DNA from: Thermoplasmata archaeon
GTDB taxonomy: Archaea > Thermoplasmatota > Thermoplasmata > Lutacidiplasmatales > UBA184
Length of the DNA stretch: 24,617 nt
Direction: 5' to 3'
Assembly (NCBI GenBank): GCA_021798415.1
Contig: JAJZGO010000012.1
Span: 1-24,617, forward strand
Made by a program: the position numbers and the translations under genes. How positions within the stretch are numbered: position 1 is the stretch's first letter; each line of letters opens with the position of its first letter. Under the pieces are notes generated by a model. The model ran no database searches, had not been told where the DNA came from, and worked only from the letters and a program-made list of their open reading frames with translations. Shown piece after piece: positions 6,289 through 14,842 of this stretch.

Positions 6289-8241
6289 ATGGTCGCCGCG
6301 TTCGCGATCGTCGGGCTCGCCGGCACCCGACTGAAGCGCCTCGAGTGGGGCGGGTGGGTCGCGGTCGCCTTCTCGGGCGCCGCGCTCGTCGTCGGGGTGC
6401 TCATCGGCGCGGGGGAGATGCTCGACCCGGGCCGCTACACGGTCGTCCAGTACACCTGGCTCCACCTCGGCCCCGCGCCGGGGGTCTTCCCGAACGGCGT
6501 GTCGCTCGTCGTCGGAACGCTCGTCGACCCGATCTCGGCGCTGATGCTGCTCGTCGTCACGGTCGTCGGCTTCCTCGTGATGCTCTACTCGATCGGGTAC
6601 ATGCACCACGACCGGGGGCTCCCCCGGTACTACGCGGAGCTCTCGCTCTTCCTCGCCGCGATGAGCGGGCTCGTCCTCGCGAACAACCTGCTCGAGTTCT
6701 TCCTCTTCTGGGAGCTGGTCGGCGTCTGCTCCTACTTCCTGATCGGCTTCTACTACGAGAAGCCGAGCGCCGCGAGCGCGGCGAAGGAGGCGTTCCTCGT
6801 GACGCGGGTCGGGGACGTGATGTTCCTGCTCGGGATCTTCCTCTACTTCTCGCGCTACGCGCTCGCGGGGCCCGCCGGCCTCGGCGGATGGGCCGCGAAC
6901 GGGTTCGTCTTCACGAACGGCAACCAGCCGTTCCTCGCCTCCTCGATGGGGGGGAACTCGACGCTGCTCACGGTCGCGGGGATCATGATCCTCGGGGGCG
7001 CGGCGGGCAAGAGCGCGCAGTTCCCTCTCCACGTCTGGCTCCCCGACGCGATGGAGGGCCCGACGACCGTCTCGGCGCTCATCCACGCCGCGACGATGGT
7101 CGCCGCGGGCGTCTACCTGCTCGCGGTCACGAGCCTCTTCCTCGGGTTCACGTCGCTCGACCAGCTCGTGATCGTCGCGATCGGCGGGTTCACGACGTTC
7201 TTCGCGGCGACGATGGCGGTCGTCCATCCCGACATCAAACGCGTGATCGCCTACTCGACGATCAGCCAGCTCGGCTACATGGTGCTCGCCGTCGGGGCCG
7301 GGTTCGCGATGGTCGGGCTCTTCCACCTCTTCACGCACGCGTTCTTCAAGGCCCTCCTCTTCCTCGCCGCCGGCTCGGTCATCCACGCGGTCGGCACCCA
7401 GGACCTGTTCAAGATGGGCGGGCTCCGAAAGCCGATGCGCGTGACCGCCGCGGCGTTCGCGATTGGCGGCCTCGCTCTCGCCGGCATCCCGCCGTTCGCC
7501 GGGTTCTGGAGCAAGGACGACATCCTTGGTTCGCTCTACTCCGAGCTCGGGACGCACCCCGCGTACTGGCCGTTCTTCCTCCTCGCGTTCGCCGCGGTGT
7601 TCCTGACGGCGTACTACATCTTCCGGGCCTGGTTCCTCGCCTTCTCGGGCGACGGCCCCCGCGACCCCACGCTGCCGCACGCGCACGAGGGACCGTGGGT
7701 CATGCAGGTCCCGCTCGTGGTCCTCTCGGCCCTCGCGGTCGGCTCGGGGCTCCTCATCTTCTGGCCCAACTTCGACACCCTCCTTCTGAACGGCGCGGGC
7801 GCCGCGGGGATCCCGCCCGTCTTCGGGACGAGCGACCTTCTCCTCTCCGCCGCGAGCGTGATCCTCGCGGCGGGCGGCATCGCGCTCGCGTGGCGCCTCT
7901 GGGGGAACGGGCGCGTCTTCGTCCTCGCCCCGACGAGCGCGGTGGCCCCGGTCCGCACGCTCCTCCTCAACCGCTACTACTTCAAGGTCGGATACGACTG
8001 GATCGGGACCCGGGCCGTCTACACGGTCGCGCGGGCGGCCGACTTCGTCGACCAGTTCGTGATCGACGGGACCGTTCACGGTTTCGAGCGGATGTTCGCC
8101 GGCCTGAGCGAGCGCCTTCGGCGGATCCAGTCGGGACTCGTCTCCGACTACGCGGCGTACGTCGTGGCGGGGCTGCTCGCGGTGTTCGTGCTCCTGCTCC
8201 TGGTCGCGCCGTACCTCATCGCCACGGTCGGAGGGAAGTAG
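6289..8241 (+). CDS. nuoL: Complex I-like subunit L (ND5 family antiporter subunit)
   Basis: Distal antiporter-like subunit with the long lateral helix. From ATG 6289 it is 650 aa. Proton-path residues are present: Glu142 in FLFWELVGVCSYF and Lys241 in GGAAGKSAQFPLHVWLPDAM, with His248 nearby. The C-terminal part after about residue 560 fits the amphipathic lateral helix and a last membrane helix. The start is doubtful: sequence encoding LTGLFGWAFLVPLF, which completes transmembrane helix 1, lies in frame just upstream (6247-6288) but has no ATG, GTG or TTG, only CTG 6256. An ATG at 6231 behind a G-rich site is one base out of frame (see findings). Located 63 nt after nuoK and 4 nt before nuoM. 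Confidence 0.92.
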   Translation: MVAAFAIVGLAGTRLKRLEWGGWVAVAFSGAALVVGVLIGAGEMLDPGRYTVVQYTWLHLGPAPGVFPNGVSLVVGTLVDPISALMLLVVTVVGFLVMLYSIGYMHHDRGLPRYYAELSLFLAAMSGLVLANNLLEFFLFWELVGVCSYFLIGFYYEKPSAASAAKEAFLVTRVGDVMFLLGIFLYFSRYALAGPAGLGGWAANGFVFTNGNQPFLASSMGGNSTLLTVAGIMILGGAAGKSAQFPLHVWLPDAMEGPTTVSALIHAATMVAAGVYLLAVTSLFLGFTSLDQLVIVAIGGFTTFFAATMAVVHPDIKRVIAYSTISQLGYMVLAVGAGFAMVGLFHLFTHAFFKALLFLAAGSVIHAVGTQDLFKMGGLRKPMRVTAAAFAIGGLALAGIPPFAGFWSKDDILGSLYSELGTHPAYWPFFLLAFAAVFLTAYYIFRAWFLAFSGDGPRDPTLPHAHEGPWVMQVPLVVLSALAVGSGLLIFWPNFDTLLLNGAGAAGIPPVFGTSDLLLSAASVILAAGGIALAWRLWGNGRVFVLAPTSAVAPVRTLLLNRYYFKVGYDWIGTRAVYTVARAADFVDQFVIDGTVHGFERMFAGLSERLRRIQSGLVSDYAAYVVAGLLAVFVLLLLVAPYLIATVGGK

Positions 8242-8245
8242 GTCG

Positions 8246-9721
8246 ATGCTGCCGCTGATCTCGATCGTCCTCGCGACCCTGCTGGCGGGCACGGTCGCGA
8301 CGTTCCTCTCCGGCACGAAGGCCCGGTGGACGGCGCTCGCGACCTCGCTCGCCTTCCTCGCCGAGGTCGCGGTCCTGTTCGTGCGCTACCCGGGCTGGCC
8401 GGGCTACACCGGCGCGGGGATCCCGGGCTTCGCGGAAGGCGAGTCGTACGCGTGGATCCACCTCTCGTGGCTCCAGATCAACTACACGGTCGGGGTCGAC
8501 GGGATCTCGCTCGTCCTCATCCTGCTGACCGCGATCCTCCAGGTCGCGACGGTGATCTACTCCTGGGGCGAAGAGCGGCGGCCCTCGGCGTACTTCGGCC
8601 TCGTGCTGCTGACCTGCCTCGGCTGCTTCGGGGTCTTCGTCGCGCTCGACATCCTCCTCTTCTTCCTCTTCTGGGAGGCGGTCCTCGTGCCGATGTTCTT
8701 CCTCATCGGCTTCTGGGGCGGACCGCGGCGGCGCTACGCGGCGCTGAAGTTCTTCGTCTACACGCACGTCGCCTCGATCGTGATGCTGGTCGGCCTGCTC
8801 GCGCTCGTCTTCTACTCGGGCGCCACGTCGTTCGACTTCTCGGCCGTCGACGCCGCCGCCCGCGGCCTCACGGGGGTGGTCCAGGCGTTCCTCTTCCTCG
8901 CGCTCTTCTTTGGTTTCGGCGTCAAGTTCCCGATCGTTCCGTTCCACACCTGGCTGCCGGACGCGCACGTCGAGGCGCCGACGGGAGCGTCGGTCCTGCT
9001 CGCGGGCCTTTTGCTCAAGCTCGGCGGCTACGGGCTCATCCGCTGGGCCGTCGAGGTCCTCCCGAGCGGCCTGCACACCGACCAGCCGATCCTCTTCGCG
9101 GTCGCGTTCCTCTCGATCGTCTGGGGGTCGGTCCTCTCGCTCTCCCAGCGCGACCTGAAGCGGATGGTCGCCTACTCGTCGATCAACCACATGGGCATCG
9201 TCCTCCTGGCGATCGCCCTCGGCTCGTCGCTCGGTCTCCTCGCCGCCGTGCTCCTCATGTTCGCCCACGGGATCGTGAGCGGGCTTTTGTTCATGTCGGC
9301 GGGGAGCGTCCACCACACGTTCGGGACGCGCGACATCCCGAACCTGGGCGGGATCACTCCCCGGACTCCCGCGCTCTCGACGATGATCATGGTCGGGTCG
9401 CTCGCCTCGCTCGGCCTGCCGGCCCTGATCAGCTTCCCGGCCGAGTTCACGGCGCTCCTGGCGACCTACAACGGTCTCGGCTACTGGGTCTTCGTTCCGC
9501 TCGCGATCCTGGTCGTCACGGCGGCGTTCTACCTGTGGATGATGCAGCGGATGCTCTTCGGTCCCGAGAAGGGAGTACCGAGCGACGCCCGCGACCTCCC
9601 CTGGTACGAAGGCGTCGGGATGGGGATCCTCGTCGCGGCGACGGTCGTCTTCGGCATCCTGCCCGCGCTCCTCGTGGACGTGATCGTGAGCTCGCCCGTG
9701 AAGGGCTTCCCGGGGACGTGA
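8246..9721 (+). CDS. nuoM: Complex I-like subunit M (ND4 family antiporter subunit)
   Basis: Middle antiporter-like proton channel subunit. The 491-aa protein carries the ND4 landmarks: VGVDGISLVLILLT (about 82-95), Glu144 in FFLFWEAVLVPMFFLIG, Lys227 in FGVKFPIVPFHTWLPDAH, and Lys258 in LLAGLLLKLGGYG. About fourteen hydrophobic helices can be read, the family norm. Start ATG 8246 is 4 nt after the nuoL stop; the end is 4 nt before the TTG start of nuoN, so translation is likely coupled through the cluster. Confidence 0.95.
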   Translation: MLPLISIVLATLLAGTVATFLSGTKARWTALATSLAFLAEVAVLFVRYPGWPGYTGAGIPGFAEGESYAWIHLSWLQINYTVGVDGISLVLILLTAILQVATVIYSWGEERRPSAYFGLVLLTCLGCFGVFVALDILLFFLFWEAVLVPMFFLIGFWGGPRRRYAALKFFVYTHVASIVMLVGLLALVFYSGATSFDFSAVDAAARGLTGVVQAFLFLALFFGFGVKFPIVPFHTWLPDAHVEAPTGASVLLAGLLLKLGGYGLIRWAVEVLPSGLHTDQPILFAVAFLSIVWGSVLSLSQRDLKRMVAYSSINHMGIVLLAIALGSSLGLLAAVLLMFAHGIVSGLLFMSAGSVHHTFGTRDIPNLGGITPRTPALSTMIMVGSLASLGLPALISFPAEFTALLATYNGLGYWVFVPLAILVVTAAFYLWMMQRMLFGPEKGVPSDARDLPWYEGVGMGILVAATVVFGILPALLVDVIVSSPVKGFPGT

Positions 9722-9725
9722 GACC

Positions 9726-11312
9726 TTGGACGTCGCGTCGTTCGTCCTGCCGTTCCTCCCCGAGGTCGTCCTGCTCGCGGCGACGCTCCTGATCTTCCTC
9801 CTCGACGTGCTGCACGTGCGACGGACCGAGATCGTCGGGGCGCTCGCGGTCGCCGGGGCCGCGGTCGCGCTCCTCCTCGTCGTCGCCGACCTCCGCTTCG
9901 CCCCGCTCGCCTCCCTCGCCACGCTGCCGGCGGGCCGCATCGACGCGGTCGGCTCGCCGACCGCCCTCTTCGCGTTCACGTCGCTCGGGCTCGTCTTCCA
10001 GGGCGTCTTCCTGATCGCGACCCTCCTCGTCAGCCTCGCCTCGGTGAGCCGCCCGTCGGACGAGCGCGGCGCCCCGATCTTCTTCGGCCTCCTCCTCCTC
10101 GCCACGCTCGGGATGCTCCTCGTCACGGTCGCGGCGGACCTCATCTTCCTGCTCCTCGCGGTCGAGCTCACGAGCATCTCGACCTACCTACTGGTCGCCT
10201 ACACGCGCCGCGACCCTCGTTCGCTCGAGGCGGCGATGAAGTTCTACATCATCGGCGCGCTCTCGACGACGCTCTCGTTCTTCGGCGCCTCCCTGCTCTA
10301 CGGCGCCTACGGCACGACGAACCTGTACGCGATCCGGCTCGCCGCCGGCCCCGTCGGCTTCCCCGTTCTCGTCCTGCTCGGCTACGGGTTCCTGATCGCG
10401 GGCCTCGCGTTCAAGGCGACGCTCGTCCCGTTCCACGCCTGGGCGGTCGACGTCTACGACGGCGCGCCGACGGACGTCACCGCCTTCCTCGCGGGCGGGT
10501 CGAAGAAGGTCGGCCTCTTCGCGTTCTTCCTCGTCTTCCTGGCCCCGATCCTCTTCGTGCGGACCGTCGGGGGCGGCTCGCCGTTCACGGGCGCCGCGGT
10601 CGGGCTCGGGCCGGTCTTCCAGCTCACGCTCGGCGTCCTCGCGGTCCTCACGATGACGGTGGGCAACGTCCTCGCGCTCCTCCAGAAGGAGATGAAGCGG
10701 ATGCTCGCCTATTCGTCGATCAGCCAGGCTGGCTACATGCTCATCGGCATCACCGTCGGCACGGCGCCGGCGATCGCCGGCGCGACGCTCCAGATCTTCG
10801 CGCACGTCTTCATGAAGGGCGCCGCGTTCCTCGTGGTGGGGGGCGTCGCGGCGCTCGGGATCGGGCCCCTCGTCGACGACTACCGGGGCCTCGGCACGCG
10901 TCGGCCGCTCCTCTCCGTCGCGTTCGCCCTGATGCTGCTCTCGCTCGCGGGCGTCCCGCTGACGATCGGGTTCGTGTCGAAGTTCGTCCTGTTCAGCGCC
11001 GCCGTCCAGGCCCAGGGGTTCTTCGTCTGGCTCGCGGTCGCCGGTCTGCTCAACAGCGCGCTCAGCGTCTTCTACTACGCCCGCGTTCTCAAGGTGATGT
11101 TCTTCGACCCCGCGCCCGCCGCCCCGGCGGACCGGGGCGCGGTCGTGGGCGCCTCGGGACCCTCGATCCTTCCCGCCGGCGGGCTCGGCTACGGCCGCGC
11201 GGTCGCGATCGGCCTCTCCGCCGCGCTGATCGTCCTCGTCGGGCTCTACCCGCAGCCGGTCCTCGGCGCGATCCAGCTCGCCGCCCAGCATTTCGTGGCC
11301 ACCGGGGCGTGA
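9726..11312 (+). CDS. nuoN: Complex I-like subunit N (ND2 family antiporter subunit)
   Basis: Antiporter-like subunit closest to NuoK. The 528-aa protein has about fourteen helices and key residues Glu147 (LLLAVELTSISTYLL), Lys230 (LAFKATLVPFHAWAVDVYDGAP, in the ND2 style) and the Lys260-Lys261 pair (GGSKKVGLF). The start is TTG 9726, the only candidate near the nuoM stop, and it leads directly into a proper first helix. It is a little longer than most NuoN, with a Pro/Ala-rich loop near residue 460 before the last helix. Ends 4 nt before the next gene, so the operon continues into isoprenoid genes. Confidence 0.94.
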   Translation: MDVASFVLPFLPEVVLLAATLLIFLLDVLHVRRTEIVGALAVAGAAVALLLVVADLRFAPLASLATLPAGRIDAVGSPTALFAFTSLGLVFQGVFLIATLLVSLASVSRPSDERGAPIFFGLLLLATLGMLLVTVAADLIFLLLAVELTSISTYLLVAYTRRDPRSLEAAMKFYIIGALSTTLSFFGASLLYGAYGTTNLYAIRLAAGPVGFPVLVLLGYGFLIAGLAFKATLVPFHAWAVDVYDGAPTDVTAFLAGGSKKVGLFAFFLVFLAPILFVRTVGGGSPFTGAAVGLGPVFQLTLGVLAVLTMTVGNVLALLQKEMKRMLAYSSISQAGYMLIGITVGTAPAIAGATLQIFAHVFMKGAAFLVVGGVAALGIGPLVDDYRGLGTRRPLLSVAFALMLLSLAGVPLTIGFVSKFVLFSAAVQAQGFFVWLAVAGLLNSALSVFYYARVLKVMFFDPAPAAPADRGAVVGASGPSILPAGGLGYGRAVAIGLSAALIVLVGLYPQPVLGAIQLAAQHFVATGA

Positions 11313-11316
11313 CGGG

Positions 11317-12417
11317 ATGGACCGGTACGACGTCGTGGTCGTCGGCGCCGGGCCCGCGGGGTCGCTCGCGGCGCGGGCGGCGGCCGAACACGGCGCCCGG
11401 ACGCTCCTGCTCGACCACCGACGCGAGCTCGGCCATCCCGTGCAGTGCGGCGAGTTCGTGCCGGCGCCCGAGGAGCTCGCGGACCTGTTCGACGCGCCCG
11501 AGCTCATCGCGACCGCGTTCGACGTTCCTCCGACCACCGTCCAGCGGACGACCCGCACGATGGCGTGCGTCTCCCCGTACGGCCATCGCTTTCGCTTCCC
11601 GCTCCGCGGGCTGACGGTCTCCCGCCGGGCGTTCGACAAGGCGCTCGCCGTCCGGGCGGAGGGGGCCGGCGCCGAGCTGCGCTACCCGATCGGGGTGACG
11701 GGCGTCCGGGACGACCAGGTCCGGTGCGCGGACGGCTCGACGGTCTCGGCGTCCGTGATCGTGGGGGCGGACGGCCCGATCTCGACGGTCGCCCGGTCGG
11801 TCGGGTTCGTTCCCCGCCGCGAGCTCTTCCGCATGATCACGGCGACCGCCGACCGGCCGCTCGGCGACGAGATCGACCTCTACTTCGGGCGGTCGGCGCC
11901 CGGTGGCTACGCGTGGGCGTTCCCGAGGGCGCACGACGCGAACGTCGGTCTCGGGGTGGGGCGCCTCCCGGAGGGCGGGAGCCTCGACCGGATGCTCGAC
12001 CGGTTCGTCGCGGCCGAACACCTCGGTGCCGTGCGCGACCGCACGCGCTGGTGGGTCCCGATCGGACCGCCCCCCGACCGCCTCGTCTTCGGCCGGGCGC
12101 TCCTCGCCGGCGACGCGGCGAACCTCGTGATGGCGACGAACGGGGGCGGGATCCCGACGGCGATGCTCAGCGGGTGGCTCGCGGGCCGGCAGGCCGGCCT
12201 CCACGTCCGGGACGGCGCGCCGCTCGCCGACTACGACGTTGCCTGGCGCCGGGCCCTCTTCGGACCCCTCGAGCGGGCCGCCCGCATCGAGCGGTTCGCG
12301 GAGCGGTTCTCGGGGGTCGACTTTCTGCTCGCCCTGGGGATGCACTATATCGGGAGCTCGGGTCTGGACCAGATGATGCGGCTGCGCTGGCCCGGGCGCC
12401 TCGGGAGGAGCTCGTGA
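11317..12417 (+). CDS. Geranylgeranyl reductase family FAD protein
   Basis: A flavoprotein that reduces isoprenoid double bonds; archaeal members saturate membrane lipid chains or the menaquinone side chain. The 366-aa protein starts with a Rossmann FAD motif VVVGAGPAGSLAAR (about residues 7-20), then VQCGEFVP (42-49), a conserved geranylgeranyl reductase feature, VGADGPISTVAR (about 152-163) and LLAGDAANLVM (about 263-273), which closes the FAD site. It lies 4 nt after nuoN and overlaps the following polyprenyl synthase by 4 nt. The position suggests work on the same prenyl chain, perhaps the quinone tail used by the Nuo complex, but a lipid role is equally possible from sequence. Confidence 0.85.
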   Translation: MDRYDVVVVGAGPAGSLAARAAAEHGARTLLLDHRRELGHPVQCGEFVPAPEELADLFDAPELIATAFDVPPTTVQRTTRTMACVSPYGHRFRFPLRGLTVSRRAFDKALAVRAEGAGAELRYPIGVTGVRDDQVRCADGSTVSASVIVGADGPISTVARSVGFVPRRELFRMITATADRPLGDEIDLYFGRSAPGGYAWAFPRAHDANVGLGVGRLPEGGSLDRMLDRFVAAEHLGAVRDRTRWWVPIGPPPDRLVFGRALLAGDAANLVMATNGGGIPTAMLSGWLAGRQAGLHVRDGAPLADYDVAWRRALFGPLERAARIERFAERFSGVDFLLALGMHYIGSSGLDQMMRLRWPGRLGRSS

Positions 12418-13469
12418 CGAGCCCGCCGTCCGACCGGGCCGTCGAGCCGACGCTCGAGTCGCTCGTCAGCCAGACGTTCGGCCCGGCGACGGCGCTCGAG
12501 CTTGGGGGCCTTTTGCCCGCGCTCGTACGGGACGTCTCGGACATCGACTGGAGGCTCGAGCAGGTCCTCGGGTCGACGTACGCCAAGCTCACCGAGGCGG
12601 CCCGCTACGCCTGCTCGACGGGCGGAAAGCGGGTCCGTCCCCTCCTCATGTCCGCCGCCCACCGCGCGCTCGGGGCGGAGTCGACGGCGCCGATCCACTC
12701 GCTCGCCGCCGCGTTCCAGCTGATCCACACCGCGACGCTCGTCCACGACGACGTCATCGACCACGCCGAGACCCGCCGGGGCCGGCCGTCGATGCCCCGC
12801 GCCTTCGGGACGCCGCTCGCGATCGTGGCGGGCGACTACCTTTTCGTCCGCGCGTTCGAGCTCGCGGCCGAGTACCCGAAGTCGATCATCCTGCGGTGCG
12901 GCGAGGCCTGCGCCGACCTGGTCGAGGGCGAGGTCCTCCAGGAGGCGTCCCGGTACGACCTGTCGACCGCCCAGGAGCATTATTACCGCATCGTCGAACG
13001 GAAGACCGCGGCGATCATCGCCGCGGCGCTCGCCTCGGTCGCCGAGATCGCGGAGGTCACGCTGCCGGTCCTGACGGCGCTCGAGACTGCCGGCCGGACC
13101 CTCGGGATCGCGTTCCAGATCCGCGACGACCTGCTCGACGTCTACGGGGACCCCGACCTCATGGGAAAGCCGCTCTTCACCGACTTCCGCGAAGGGAACC
13201 CCACGCTGGTCTCGCTCGAAGCGTACCGCCGTCTCGACCCGGGACGCCAGGCCGAGTTCGAGGAGCTCTTCCAGCTGCGTCGCAAGCGGACGAAGCACCT
13301 CCTCCGTCTCAAGGAGCTCGCCGACCTCGTGCAGACCGACGAGGTCGTCGACCGCGAAGCCGCCGCCTGGACCGACCGGGCGGTCCGCTCCCTCGGCAGC
13401 CTCCCCGAGGGGCCGTACCGCAACCTCCTCGAGCGCCTCGCGCACGGCGCCGCCGAGCGCCGGTTCTAG
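12414..13469 (+). CDS. Polyprenyl diphosphate synthase (trans, IspA/IspB family)
   Basis: Condenses isopentenyl diphosphate units into a long all-trans prenyl diphosphate. The 351-aa protein has GGKRVRP (70-76), the first Asp-rich motif DDVID (112-116) followed by RRGRP, and a second Asp-rich motif in IRDDLLDVYGD; in this one the usual fifth Asp is Tyr-Gly-Asp downstream, as in many homologues. The residue five before the first motif is Ala107 within HTATLVHDDVID. A small residue there is typical of long-chain (hexa- to octaprenyl) synthases rather than farnesyl or short geranylgeranyl types. The start is GTG 12414, overlapping the reductase stop as GTGA. Last gene of the nuo-linked operon; 63 nt of spacer follows. 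Confidence 0.9.
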   Translation: MTSPPSDRAVEPTLESLVSQTFGPATALELGGLLPALVRDVSDIDWRLEQVLGSTYAKLTEAARYACSTGGKRVRPLLMSAAHRALGAESTAPIHSLAAAFQLIHTATLVHDDVIDHAETRRGRPSMPRAFGTPLAIVAGDYLFVRAFELAAEYPKSIILRCGEACADLVEGEVLQEASRYDLSTAQEHYYRIVERKTAAIIAAALASVAEIAEVTLPVLTALETAGRTLGIAFQIRDDLLDVYGDPDLMGKPLFTDFREGNPTLVSLEAYRRLDPGRQAEFEELFQLRRKRTKHLLRLKELADLVQTDEVVDREAAAWTDRAVRSLGSLPEGPYRNLLERLAHGAAERRF

Positions 13470-13532
13470 CCGCGCCTCGAACGAAAGCTACATCTTCCCC
13501 TCCGCGGGTCGACGCCCTCCGGAGCTCGAGCG

Positions 13533-14000
13533 ATGAGCGGAACCGAGACCGCCCGAGGCCACGCGGGAGGCGCGTCGGCGCCCACGCCGGTGGCGTTCGA
13601 CCATCTCCCGCCGCGGTGGGAGCCCACCCCCGTCGCCCCCCGGCTCCCGATCGGCGTCGCGATCGTGTCGGTCCTGACCGCCGGGTTCGCGGTCGTGATG
13701 GTCCTCGCGGGCCTCCTCTTCCTGCTCGCCCAGTTCGTGACCAACTTCGTTCCCCCCTCGCTCGAGATCTTCACGTCGATCGACCTCTTCGGCGCCGTGA
13801 TCCTGGTCGTGCTCGGGTCCGCGCTCCTCGGCATCGCGACCTCGCTCTGGCACCAGGAGACGTGGGCGCTCTGGACGACGATCGTCCTCGTCTTCGGGAC
13901 GGCGGCGTACCTGTTCTTCACCGACTCGATCACGATCCTGTTCCTCGCGCTGGTCATCCTGTTCGTCTACCTGATCTCCGTGCGTCGGTACTTCTACTGA
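13533..14000 (+). CDS. Four-helix membrane protein, function unknown
   Basis: Not recognised. The 155-aa protein has a 35-residue soluble, Pro/Ala/Gly-rich N-terminus with HLPPRWEP, then four hydrophobic helices at about 38-70, 83-103, 106-126 and 128-148, and a short basic-aromatic tail (VRRYFY). No Cys, no charged helix residues that suggest transport. Start ATG 13533 has GGAG about 8 nt upstream. The stop and the next gene's start share TGATG, so it is probably co-translated with the nitrilase-family hydrolase. Called real because of codon pattern, clear helix spacing and coupling. Confidence 0.75.
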   Translation: MSGTETARGHAGGASAPTPVAFDHLPPRWEPTPVAPRLPIGVAIVSVLTAGFAVVMVLAGLLFLLAQFVTNFVPPSLEIFTSIDLFGAVILVVLGSALLGIATSLWHQETWALWTTIVLVFGTAAYLFFTDSITILFLALVILFVYLISVRRYFY

Positions 14001-14821
14001 TGCGGCTCGCTCTCGCCCAGCTCGCCCCCGTCCCGGGCGACCTCGGACGGAACGTCGCGCGGGCCGAGGAGGTCGTCCGCGCAGCCCGCGCCGACGTGGC
14101 GGTCTTCCCCGAGCTCTACCTCTCGGGGTACCGCATCGGCGACCGGTTCCACCGGCTCGCGCTCGTCGAAGGGGATCCGACGACCGAAGCGCTCCGGGCC
14201 CTTTCCCGCGAGACCGGAACGACGGTCGTCGTCGGCGCGCCGCTCGCGTCGACCGAGCGCAAGGGCGAGATCCACAACGCCGCGCTCGCCTTCCTCCCGA
14301 CCGAGGAGATGTTCGTCCAGGTCAAGCGCTACCTCCCGACGTTCGGGCCGTTCGAGGAGGGCGTCCTCTTCACGGCGACCGACTCGAGTCGGCCCGTGAC
14401 GGTCGGCTCGCACTCGGTCGGCCTCGAGGTCTGCTACGACACGTTCTTCCCCGAGGTCTCCCGCCAGCTCGCGCTCGCGGGGGCCGAGCTCCTCGTCGTC
14501 CTCTCCGCCTCCCCGGTCACGAGCCGGCGGCTCTTCGAGCGCCTCCTGCCCGCCCGGGCGATCGAGAACGCGGTCCCGGTCGTCTACGTGAACCGCGTCG
14601 GCGTCGAAGACGGCGTCGTCTTCGGCGGGGGGTCGGGAGCGTGGGACGCCCGCGGCGAGGCGCTCTCGACCGCGCCGGTCGCCGTCCCCGAGCTCGGGCC
14701 CGAGGAGGCCGTGACCGCGGTCGAGATCGACCCCGGGGAGTCGGCCCGCTGGCGGCCGTTCCGCCCGGTCCTGCGGGACGTCGCGAGCCGTCCGGGGGTC
14801 GTCCCGCCCGCCTCGCTCTGA
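14000..14821 (+). CDS. Carbon-nitrogen hydrolase (nitrilase superfamily)
   Basis: A cytoplasmic amidase-type enzyme that cleaves non-peptide C-N bonds by a Glu-Lys-Cys triad. In this 273-aa protein the triad is Glu38 (VFPELYLSGY), Lys109 (VQVKRYLPTFGPFEEG) and Cys145 (LEVCYDTFFPE), with the auxiliary Glu119. The start MRLALAQLAPVPGDLGRN is typical of the family. Its pattern resembles free-standing amidases and the glutaminase domain of NAD synthetases, but no synthetase domain follows, so the substrate is unknown. The start ATG 14000 overlaps the stop of the membrane protein gene. It ends 21 nt before the listed top6B start. Confidence 0.88.
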   Translation: MRLALAQLAPVPGDLGRNVARAEEVVRAARADVAVFPELYLSGYRIGDRFHRLALVEGDPTTEALRALSRETGTTVVVGAPLASTERKGEIHNAALAFLPTEEMFVQVKRYLPTFGPFEEGVLFTATDSSRPVTVGSHSVGLEVCYDTFFPEVSRQLALAGAELLVVLSASPVTSRRLFERLLPARAIENAVPVVYVNRVGVEDGVVFGGGSGAWDARGEALSTAPVAVPELGPEEAVTAVEIDPGESARWRPFRPVLRDVASRPGVVPPASL

Positions 14822-14842
14822 CCGCCATCGTTCGATTCCAAC

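Noticed and set aside
5884..10177. Long minus-strand frames (810 and 653 codons) opposite nuoK-nuoN
   Set aside because: Charged, repetitive shadow translations of hydrophobic membrane genes; no start signal or family match.
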